Shown: in pieces, positions 43,326 through 50,404 of the stretch
Layout: each line of letters opens with the position of its first letter
Position numbering within the stretch: position 1 is the stretch's first letter
NCBI GenBank assembly: GCA_023376005.1
Contig: CM042181.1
Location: 17,724,128 to 17,788,127, forward strand
DNA: 64,000 nucleotides
Direction: 5' to 3'
Origin: Doryteuthis pealeii
Lineage: Eukaryota; Mollusca; Cephalopoda; Myopsida; Loliginidae
Position numbers and translations under genes: made by a program
The notes under the pieces: generated by a model
The model's database searches: none
What the model saw: the letters and a program-made list of their open reading frames with translations, nothing else
Told to the model about the DNA's origin: nothing

Positions 43326-43640
43326 AAGAGAGTTTAATCAGCTCGACCTATTTTACCTATAAGAGGGGCGGGGGTTGAAGAGATTCCTGGCTTTTAGGAA
43401 AGGCATTGGTATGAAGTAAGTGCAAACGAACTAGATCGGAATTTTATTTTTATTGTTCCAATTTTGAATAAAAATTCCCAAGATTGATTCTGTCTTTGAT
43501 TCTGACGTTCATTCCGTAACCGTTTCTCTTTTATTAAAAATGGTGGACGAGGAGGTGGCGGCAAAAGTAGTTTTTAAATCAATAAATACCAATAAGATGG
43601 TTGAAGACTTGTGTTACTAGCGATCACTTTGATATTTGCA
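43325..43640. other. Low-copy stretch, nothing recognised
   Basis: Moderately complex sequence with no element identified. A short frame near ATGGTGGACGAGGAGGTGG (about 43,540) has no stop-free extension long enough to call a gene. Confidence 0.4.
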
Positions 43641-43649
43641 CTAATTTGT

Positions 43650-44235
43650 ATACACACACACACACACTCACACATACACACTAATTTGCATGCACACAAA
43701 CATACACACACACACACACACATACACTAATTTGCATACACATACGCACACACACACTCATATCCAAACACACACATTCAAACACACGCACACACACATG
43801 CACACATATGCCACATACAAATGCACACAGACTAATTTGCATACACACGCACACACTAATTTGTATGCACACAAACATACACATTAATATCCAAACACAC
43901 ACATTCAAACACACTAATTTGCATACACACACAAACACAGTAATTTGCACACACATGCATACAGACTAATTTTCATACAGACACTCACACACACACACAC
44001 ACTAATTGGCATACATAAACACACACATATACAAACACAAAGGCGTACATACACTAATTTGCCTGCACACACATACACTAATTGGCATACATACACACAC
44101 ATATGCATACGTACGCCCACATACTAATTTGTATACACACGCACACGCATACACACAATAATTTGCATACATATACAAACACACAGACATGCACACACTA
44201 ATTTGCACACATGCACCTGCACACGCATGCACTGT
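43650..44235. repeat. (CA)n-rich minisatellite with CTAATTTGCATAC spacers
   Basis: CA dinucleotide runs are punctuated about 15 times by CTAATTTGCATACAC or close variants. The spacing is irregular (30-60 bp). Reading frames on both strands of His/Thr or Val/Cys composition are repeat artefacts. Confidence 0.9.
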
Positions 44236-44319
44236 AAAAGCCCTTGAAGTGCACTCACTTTTACAAAAATGCCTCTTCACCAATATCAACGGGGAGGGGT
44301 GCCGCTTCCAAGATTTCTT

Positions 44320-44445
44320 CCCGGCCTATCAGCTGGGGCTGTAAAATTCCACCCAATTGGGCCACCTGTTGGCCATGGGTAGCAACCTGTGATGCTTAAG
44401 GATGGAATCCTGATAGCTGAGCAGTCCATGAGATGCAACACTCCA
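44320..44445 (+). repeat. E-family fragment (5' part)
   Basis: GGCCTATCAGCTGGGGCTGT, TTGGGCCACCTGTTGGCC and GTGATGCTTAAGGATGGAAT match the start of the 14,628 copy. Confidence 0.65.
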
Positions 44446-44449
44446 CTTA

Positions 44450-44572
44450 AGTAATCTGAACTGTGTGGTAAAGCTTCTGGTAACTGATGGTAGGTCTGGC
44501 ACTCCACCTCAGCAAAAAAACAAACAAACAAAAAAACAATGACAGTAGGCCACTCTGAAGACTTTACTAAAT
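44450..44572 (+). mobile_element. SINE B fragment
   Basis: TAATCTGAACTGTGTGGTAA, AACTGATGGTAGGTCTGGCA, CTCCACCTCAGC, then ACAGTAGGCCACTCTGAAGA. The head is missing and the middle is replaced by CAAA repeats. Confidence 0.6.
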
Positions 44573-44581
44573 ATTCACCAA

Positions 44582-45035
44582 ACTGGCTGAGCAGCCCATG
44601 ACATGCAACACTCCACTTTGGCTCTTACTTATGCTAGATGAGCGGTCAGAGAAGCCCCCTCCGATCAATCGGCCGCTCACGCCAAGCCTCAGCACCTATG
44701 TGATTGTCCCAACCCTTTTTATCATATATGTGCTAGAAGGTGGTGGCTGAAGGTCTTTAGTGTCCTGGGTATGATGTTAAACTGCATCTAGTGGTGAAGT
44801 TTGAACTCTGGGGAATGGGGAGTACCCTATTATCGACATTACTCCCAGATTCACCCTGACTCGGAGTGGTAGTACCTGTTAGGGTCCCATCTATGGGTTA
44901 AATAGATCCTAAAATGAGTATTAAAATATGTGTTTAAAAAAATTGATTTAAAAAAAAAATTGAATACCCAACAAGAATGAATACATAAAATAACCCAACA
45001 AGGGTTGACATGCCATAAAATCCAACCAACCACCA
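44582..45035 (+). repeat. E-family repeat, 3' two-thirds, with stem-loop
   Basis: CCCATGACATGCAACACTCC, CCCCCTCCGATCAATCGGCC, GCTAGAAGGTGGTGGCTGAA, CTGCATCTAGTGGTGAAG, GACTCGGAGTGGTAGTACC and ATGGGTTAAATAG, then AAATAACCCAACAAGGGTTG and ACATGCC. Confidence 0.75.
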
Positions 45036-45047
45036 AGAATGAATAAA

Positions 45048-45083
45048 ACAAAATGTCTTCAGCATAAAATAACCCAACAAGGG
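45048..45083 (+). repeat. Second, truncated stem-loop module
   Basis: GCATAAAATAACCCAACAAG and GGGTTG, then an abrupt switch into SINE A 3' sequence. Confidence 0.6.
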
Positions 45084-45142
45084 TTGTTAAACTCTGCTTA
45101 AAAAATTGACATTTTGTTGCATTACGTTTGTGAGGTGGGGTT

Positions 45143-45146
<4 letters not shown>
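45084..45146 (+). mobile_element. SINE A 3'-end fragment
   Basis: GTTAAACTCTGCTTAAAAAA, TTGACATTTTG and GAGGTGGGGTTGGTATATA match the end of SINE A. Confidence 0.65.
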
Positions 45147-45189
<43 letters not shown>

Positions 45190-45390
45190 TATTAAAATGG
45201 AATGGTTTAAAATACACCGACTCTAGTTTCTCCCATTAGCATGAATCTTTGGGGTATTTTTTTTTGTCTACCATTGATATGAAATATATAGGTGGGTTAT
45301 AGCCATTTCAAATTTTGATAGTATATTTTTACTAACAAACTATTTGCCCTCTTTTTTTTTTCTTACCACAAGGGTTTACTAATAGGATTA

Positions 45391-45436
<46 letters not shown>
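45143..45436. repeat. Two (TA)n tracts around an unassigned 200-bp segment
   Basis: TA runs at 45,143-45,187 and 45,392-45,436. The sequence between them is not recognised. Confidence 0.8.
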
Positions 45437-45439
<3 letters not shown>

Positions 45440-45440
<1 letters not shown>

Positions 45441-45477
45441 TTCTGATGATGGCATTAGCCAGAAACCTAAGGTAAAT
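45440..45477 (+). ncRNA. Hammerhead-type core, stem I largely lost
   Basis: The core is the canonical CTGATGA (45,443-45,449), with stem II TGGC-ATTA-GCCA perfectly paired, GAAA, stem III ACC-TAA-GGT and cleavage nucleotide A (GUA). Stem I is only about three pairs (ATT/AAT) because the left side is replaced by (TA)n-type sequence. It differs from the 9.4-kb copies by N7=T and by compensated changes in stem II. Confidence 0.55.
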
Positions 45478-45580
45478 GTTTTCTAAAACCTCTGTATAAA
45501 AACTTATTTTTAATAGATACAGCTCTTACATTCATAATTGAGCACTTTAATTTCTTTTATTTCAACTCTGAAATATTACA
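45441..45580 (+). mobile_element. Short repeat led by a hammerhead-type motif
   Basis: The 5' boundary next to (TA)n lies just before the ribozyme core. The tail (CTCTGTATAAAAACTTATTT, GATACAGCTCTTACATTC, TAATTGAGCACTTTAATTTC, TTTTATTTCAACTCTGAAA) matches that of the 9.3-kb palindrome. A tail-only copy lies at 46,290-46,350. Non-coding. Confidence 0.65.
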
Positions 45581-45581
45581 A

Positions 45582-45738
<157 letters not shown>

Positions 45739-46009
45739 CGGTCGTTGATTGGGTTTGTGGCAACCCTTGATGCACCAATTCTTTCCTATCGACTGTGCCA
45801 AAAAGTGTGGATGGTCCAACACAAAGTCTTCACCACTATAAACAAATCATTGTGTGGGTGTTCATTGTATGAACCCTCATGCGTCGAAAAGCGACGAGAG
45901 TCCATAATATATATATATATATATATTAATTGATGGGTTACTACTATGTAAACATAGCGTAAGTAGTTAATCCTATAGGGCTCAATATATTGTAAATATA
46001 GAGCATTAA

Positions 46010-46093
46010 TAGCTGTAGAAAAAGTTATATCCCGACCGCGGTTTTGGTGGTACTAAAACACCGAAACCGCGGTCGGGAGATAACTTTTTCTAC

Positions 46094-46098
<5 letters not shown>
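46010..46098. mobile_element. Short palindromic element (~89 bp), CCGCGG-bearing
   Basis: Arms TAGCTGTAGAAAAAGTTATA and CCCGACCGCGGTTTTGGTG pair with their complements around a loop of about 8 bp, in front of a (TA)n tract. It is unusually GC-rich for the area. Probably a tiny MITE. Confidence 0.65.

Positions 46099-46162
<64 letters not shown>
46097..46162. repeat. (TA)n microsatellite
   Basis: A long uninterrupted AT run right of the small palindrome. Confidence 0.95.
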
Positions 46163-46164
<2 letters not shown>

Positions 46165-46290
46165 ATGCATAAATCAAACCCATGTTAAAGTATGCATTAC
46201 TGACAATCATTGTTTTTTTTGTTTTGTTTTTTTTCTTTTCTACGCTCACACTCATGTTAAGGCATGTCTTAATCTCACTCACTTGAGTTA
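46163..46290 (+). repeat. Repeat T, copy 1 (second copy at 47,265)
   Basis: ATGCATAAATCAAACCCATG, AAGTATGCATTACTGACAAT, CATTGTTTTTTTTG, CTCACTCACTTGAGT. Both copies directly follow a (TA)n run. Confidence 0.7.
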
Positions 46291-46351
46291 AAATTCGTAA
46301 TTGAGCATTTTAATTTCTTTTATTTCAACTCTGAAATATTACAAATATATC

Positions 46352-46384
<33 letters not shown>

Positions 46385-46385
46385 T

Positions 46386-46396
<11 letters not shown>

Positions 46397-46438
<42 letters not shown>
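46397..46438. repeat. (TA)n microsatellite
   Basis: AT run preceded by a CT run near 46,385. Confidence 0.9.
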
Positions 46439-46441
<3 letters not shown>

Positions 46442-46469
46442 AAGAAAGGAAGCGAATCCGGCGGTATGT

Positions 46470-46622
46470 AGTATATTAAGAAAGAATGAAAAAACACAGG
46501 TTTAACTGGGTTAAGTGGTAAGTTTATTGGCCGACGCTGCAGTGTTTCGATCTATTAATTAGATCATCTTCAGGGCATTTGTTGGTATAAGGAAAGTGAT
46601 AAAAATATTAGGGGTACATTGG
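46470..46622 (-). mobile_element. Family H2 arm (HHR-like), single copy
   Basis: The minus strand carries the HHR-like block, then CCAATAAACTTACC, CACTTAACCCAGTTAAACC, TGTGTTTTTTCATTC and TTAATATAC. The same text occurs as arms of the 46.69-47.08 kb palindrome and at 49.0-49.19 kb. Confidence 0.65.
46530..46576 (-). ncRNA. HHR-like motif, family H2
   Basis: Minus strand: GCC, CTGAAGA, one extra T, stem GATCTA-ATTAA-TAGATC, GAAA, CACTGCAGCGTC, GGC. The catalytic blocks, a 6-bp stem II, a GUC cleavage site and a 3-bp stem I are in the right order. The extra base between CTGAAGA and stem II and a mismatch in stem III depart from the consensus. It could be a decayed or divergent hammerhead. Confidence 0.35.
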
Positions 46623-46751
46623 CAAATTTACATCATTGAGGTTCTGGAACGAGCCAAATGTCTAAGTATAGAAGCTTTTATAACCAGGTTATAGTATATT
46701 AAGAAAATTGAAAAAACACAGGTTTAAATGGGTTAAGTGGTGAGTTTATTG

Positions 46752-46798
46752 GCCAATGCTGCAGTGTTTCGATCTATTAATTAGATCATCTTCAGGGC
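46752..46798 (-). ncRNA. HHR-like motif, family H2, mutated cleavage site
   Basis: Same layout as at 46,530, but the segment before stem I reads GCATT rather than GCGTC, changing the cleavage triplet from GUC to AUU. Confidence 0.3.
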
Positions 46799-46979
46799 AT
46801 TTGTTGGTATATGGAAGGTGATAAGAAATTTTTATCACAGAATAACGAGAAAAGCGAGTGATAGTCCTTGTTATTCAGTCTGTTTAAAAATTTTTATACT
46901 GAATAACAAGGACTACCACTCACTTTTCTCGTTATTCTGTGATAAAAAATTTCTTATTACCTTCCATATACCAACAAAT

Positions 46980-47026
46980 GCCCTGAAGATGATCTAATTA
47001 ATAGATCGAAACACTGCAGCGTCGGC
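46980..47026 (+). ncRNA. HHR-like motif, family H2
   Basis: Plus-strand arm of the palindrome with GCC, CTGAAGA, T, GATCTA-ATTAA-TAGATC, GAAA, a GUC site and GGC, identical in layout to 46,530 and 49,083. Confidence 0.35.
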
Positions 47027-47076
47027 CAATAAACTCACCACTTAACCCATTTAAACCTGTGTTTTTTTTTTTCATT

Positions 47077-47082
<6 letters not shown>

Positions 47083-47116
<34 letters not shown>

Positions 47117-47221
47117 TGTGAAATAAAAGAATAAAACATTTTTTCTGCGAACGATACATTTTGCGGACCTTCTTCTTTTTTTTAATAAAATATTACATTT
47201 TCTCCCGTTGGAACCAGAACA

Positions 47222-47270
<49 letters not shown>
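47083..47270. repeat. Two (TA)n tracts around a short unassigned segment
   Basis: AT runs at 47,083-47,113 and 47,233-47,268. No element is recognised between them. Confidence 0.85.
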
Positions 47271-47395
47271 TACATCAAACCTATGTTGAAGTATGCATTA
47301 CTGACAATCATTGTTTTGTTTTTTTTTTTTGTTTTTTTACTACACTCACACTCACGCATGTCTTACTCTCACTCACTTGAGTGGAAGCATTTACT
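47265..47395 (+). repeat. Repeat T, copy 2
   Basis: ATGCATACATCAAACCTATG, AAGTATGCATTACTGACAAT, CATTGTTTTG, CTCACTCACTTGAGTGG, as at 46,163. Confidence 0.7.
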
Positions 47396-47860
47396 CACAC
47401 TCGTATTGAACATTGCATCACATGCAAATAAAACTGCATGTTTCAACTTGCTCTATTCACACTTATTCAGATTTTCCCTTTGAGATGTAGACAAATATAC
47501 GCTTATTCAAATGTGCAGTAAAATGTACACATACACATTCAATGCACATTATTGCAAAAGGAACATACACACGCGCCCCCACCCCCTCCCCAGACATGTA
47601 TTGTGTGTTTGTTCGAGTTTAACGATTTCAGGCTTTTTATATCGTTTGTTTGTATTTTCATTATTTCTGTGACCTTGAATTGGAAGATTCCATTTCTGAA
47701 AGTAGATCAGTCCGGATTTAAACTCTAATCGTAATGCACTTTTGTTTAATCAGCAAATAAAGCACAAATATTTGAAAAAAAAAAAAATGAAAAAAAAAAA
47801 TGTGTAGTGTTTTTCCACGATCTTCATTTTTATTGAGAAAATCTTCAAATAAGTAAGTCT
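47395..47860. other. Non-coding stretch, nothing recognised
   Basis: AT-rich with a C-rich run near 47,575-47,590 and poly-A near 47,776-47,800. No gene seen. Confidence 0.5.
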
Positions 47861-47870
47861 ATACATATAC

Positions 47871-48395
47871 CAGCAGTGTCCCGTATGTCTCGTCCATCTC
47901 ACTCGGATGGTTTGGGTGATATGTGGTAGGTGGCCATACAGCTGTTTTCTCGTAGGGTGCTGTTTCCACGTCTTGTTCATGATCACCCGCAGCATTCTTG
48001 TGCAGCTCCCATCTAGTTTATTCTCTAGTCGCTTAGTTAGGGTCCAGGTGGTGCAGCCATACAGCAGTACTGACACGACAACGGCCTGGAAGAACTGTCT
48101 CTTTAACTTGTCTGTGAGATTGGACCTCCATATGATTGATAATTTATTTATAGCAGCCCATGCTTTTCCTATGCGTGCATTAATGTCGTTTTCTGTGGAG
48201 GAGATGTTACTGCCTGTGGAAGCCAGCACATGGACAAGCCAGTGTGGGCCGACCAGCAAAAACGTACGTTGATCAGCTCTGTGCAGATGCACGATGCTGC
48301 ATAGAGGACCTCCCGAGAATGATAAGCGATAGGGACGGATGGAGAGAGATTGTTATGGATATCCGCGCTGAAAGCGCGACATGATGATGATGATG
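47871..48395. pseudogene. RTE-like LINE fragment with 5' inversion (twin priming)
   Basis: Two parts of the same C-terminal region as the 6.2-kb copy are joined in opposite orientations. 47,871-48,214 read on the minus strand gives GSNISSTENDINARIGKAWA, LLYGCTTWTLTKRLENKLDG, KQHPTRKQLYGHLPH and TRHTGHCW. From about 48,213 the plus strand gives LWKPAHGQASVGRPAKTYVD, CIEDLPRMISDRDGWREIVM and DIRAESAT, with a stop at 48,382-48,384 and an (ATG)n tail. About 33 nt between the two parts are missing, and the junction has about 3 bp of shared CCT. The element is flanked by the 10-bp duplication ATACATATAC (47,861-47,870 and 48,396-48,405). Confidence 0.85.
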
Positions 48396-48408
48396 ATACA
48401 TATACAGT

Positions 48409-48745
48409 GACGCTGATAGCTTTTTATTTTAGTGCATTCTGGGATGCACGTATTTGCTTTGAATGAGTCCCTTGGAAAATTTATGGGTCCCCACTAAAGT
48501 TTCTTAATAGATTGTAGGGTTTTTATTTATGATCTGGAGAAACAACTAAAGCCGTCTAACTCCTACCTTGTAACCTATCCTGTGTAATTAGTTTCTAAGA
48601 AAATATTGAAATGTATTTACAGTTAGCTTGAAATAGTGAGGGAAGAAAAAAAAGAAAAATACTGGGATGCATGGATATGATTTTACTGCGTCCTTTTAGG
48701 TTTTTGTGTGTCAGGGATGCAGGATGCTTATCTATCAGCATCTCT
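48409..48745 (+). mobile_element. Family M MITE, near-complete copy
   Basis: Begins GACGCTGATAGCTTTTTATT and ends CTATCAGCATC. The interior has GGGATGCACGTATTTGCTTT, GAATGAGTCCCTTGG, TTACAGTTAGCTTGAAATAG and GGATGCATGGATATGATTTT. It starts 3 bp after the LINE's right target duplication. Confidence 0.8.
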
Positions 48746-48779
48746 GCATATATAAAGGGCAGTTGGTGTGTATGTATGT

Positions 48780-48836
48780 AAACGACATCGAAACAAACCT
48801 CACACACAACTTTGAGGTTTTTTACGATGTCGTTTA
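48780..48836. repeat. Short hairpin (AAACGACATCG)
   Basis: AAACGACATCG and CGATGTCGTTT, with inner CCTCA/TGAGG, can pair as a stem of about 20 bp around a short loop. Function unknown. Confidence 0.5.
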
Positions 48837-48999
48837 TCACAAAAAAATTTATACACACACACAACACACAAAACACCTAAAAAAATGCACAATGTCTTTT
48901 TACGATACACACACTCACACTGTAAAAGAGAATATTTGATGTCATATTTCAAACCGTCCACCTTTCCAGCATTCTTTCTTCAAACTTCAAATTTTTAAC

Positions 49000-49192
49000 A
49001 GACTGATAAACAAGGACTATCGCAGTTTTTCTCATTATTCTGTGATAAAAATTTTTTATTACCTTTCCTTATATCAACAAATGCCCTGAAGATGATCTAA
49101 TTAATAGATCGAAACACTGCAGCGTCGGCCAATAAACTTACCACTCAACTTGTTTAAACCTGTGTTTTTTCAATTTTCTTAATATAGTACAC
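49000..49192 (+). mobile_element. Family H2 arm, single copy
   Basis: GACTGATAAACAAGGACTAT, TTCTGTGATAAAAATTTTTT, ATCAACAAATGCCCTGAAG, the HHR-like block, AATAAACTTACCACTCAAC, and an end TTTTCTTAATATAG. Confidence 0.7.
49083..49129 (+). ncRNA. HHR-like motif, family H2
   Basis: GCC, CTGAAGA, T, GATCTA-ATTAA-TAGATC, GAAA, CACTGCAGCGTC, GGC: the same core deviation (extra T) as the other H2 copies, with a GUC site. Confidence 0.35.
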
Positions 49193-49222
49193 ACACGCAC
49201 GCACACACACACATACATACAT

Positions 49223-49262
<40 letters not shown>
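49192..49262. repeat. (CA)n/(TA)n microsatellite
   Basis: ACACACGCACGCACAC followed by CATA and TA repeats. Confidence 0.9.
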
Positions 49263-49263
<1 letters not shown>

Positions 49264-49265
<2 letters not shown>

Positions 49266-49750
49266 ATAAATGAATTCTACTTAAGGTTTTTTTTGTTTTG
49301 TTTTTCAATTTCTCATATACCTTTGTTAAGGCAACTTGAGGGGGCTCCCTAACCAAAAGTGCCCTGGGCCCTCCATGGTCTAAATCCAGCTTTGATTGTT
49401 TTCATTCGAATTAAAAACCTCATATTTTATGTTTATGTCGGCCATTTTGGTCACATGACTTAGGTTTAGTGTAAGCTGATTTAAATAGGGATACCACAAT
49501 TTAACAAACTAGAGGTATTGATATTAGGGGAACAAAATTGATCCTTTTTGTACTTTAAGGGATATAATTTTTTTGGGGTGGGGTGGGGGATTTATATATT
49601 GGGGAGGGAACAAGATTAGGACTTAAACTAGTTACATTGTTAAATATTTTTGTCTATTTTTTTATTCAAACTGTTATCCTCATCTTGGTTGTTAGTCACA
49701 ACTTTTCAAATGTTTCATTATGAAAAATCATAATGGGTTGGTTGGTTGGA
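49264..49750. other. Non-coding stretch, nothing firmly recognised
   Basis: Contains GCCCTGGGCCCTCCATGGTC, which looks like part of another interspersed repeat, but no second copy is in this window. Confidence 0.4.
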
Positions 49751-49755
49751 TGGAA

Positions 49756-50030
49756 GCGCGTGGTGTAATGGTTAAAGTCATGGGAAATGAACTCGTCGCC
49801 CCGAGTTCAAATCCTGGACATGGTAATCATATTTCACTTAGCGCTAATACCCTTGGGAAAGGTATGAATCCTATTCTCACTCCATCTATGGATAAATATT
49901 AGGGCTGACTGGGCTCTTTAACCTTGGTTAGGCAACCGGTCTAGGAGAAGGAAAACTCTGAATTCAAACCTGTTGAACTCCACTTAAGAAATTGACCTTG
50001 TGTCACATCCTGCTCATGTGGAGGGGTTGG

Positions 50031-50033
<3 letters not shown>
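49756..50033 (+). mobile_element. SINE A, full-length
   Basis: GTGGTGTAATGGTTAAAGTC (A box), CCGAGTTCAAATCCTGG (B box), TAGCGCTAATACCCTTGGGA, GGGCTCTTTAACCTTGG, GAAAACTCTGAATTCAAACC, and an end GTGGAGGGGTTGGTAAT running into (TA)n. Confidence 0.85.

Positions 50034-50074
<41 letters not shown>
50034..50074. repeat. (TA)n microsatellite
   Basis: AT run between SINE A and SINE B. Confidence 0.95.
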
Positions 50075-50077
<3 letters not shown>

Positions 50078-50330
50078 GGGTTGGTTTAGTCCAGTTAATA
50101 GAGCATCCGCCTAGGAAGCACTAGGTTCCAGGTTTGATACCAGCCCTGCCAACTCAGCGCATGAGTAGCACAGCTTGGAACTGTGCATTAAAGTGGAGAG
50201 CTGATGGCCGGTGTGGCACTCTACCTCAGATGCAAATACAATCTTGCCAGTGTAGCACTAGTGAGAAGGGGATAGACTCCCTTGCTGTCCAGACAATAGG
50301 CCACTTTGTCAATTTTGATTTAGTTATTAA
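50078..50330 (+). mobile_element. SINE B, near full-length
   Basis: TTTAGTCCAGTTAATAGAGC (A-box region), GGTTCCAGGTTTGATACCAG (B box), GCCAACTCAGCGCATGAGTA, GGAGAGCTGATGGCCGGTGT, GGCACTCTACCTCAGATGC, AAGGGGATAGACTCCCTTGC, ACAATAGGCCACTTTGTC. Confidence 0.8.
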
Positions 50331-50404
50331 TAACATATGATTGGTAGAAATACCCTTCTTTTTAGTGTCTGAATTATTGACCTTAAGAAACCTCAGTTTA
50401 CTAC

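Larger units (their letters stand above)
46688..47085. mobile_element. Family H2 palindrome (head-to-head dimer), ~190-bp arms
   Basis: Two inverted H2 arms meet at a centre near 46,890. Each contains TTGTTATTCAGT, GAATAACGAGAAAAG, TTTTATCACAG, ATACCAACAAATGCCCTGAA and the HHR-like block, then the AATAAA-containing tail. It ends in poly-T and (TA)n at 47,083. Non-coding. Confidence 0.75.

Noticed and set aside
43681..44289. Cys/Val-rich and His/Thr-rich frames resembling small secreted peptides
   Set aside because: They are translations of the CA/TG array in several frames at once; no signal peptide-like start or conserved spacing.
47907..48272. 121-codon plus-strand frame over the second LINE copy
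   Set aside because: Antisense shadow of the inverted LINE segment.
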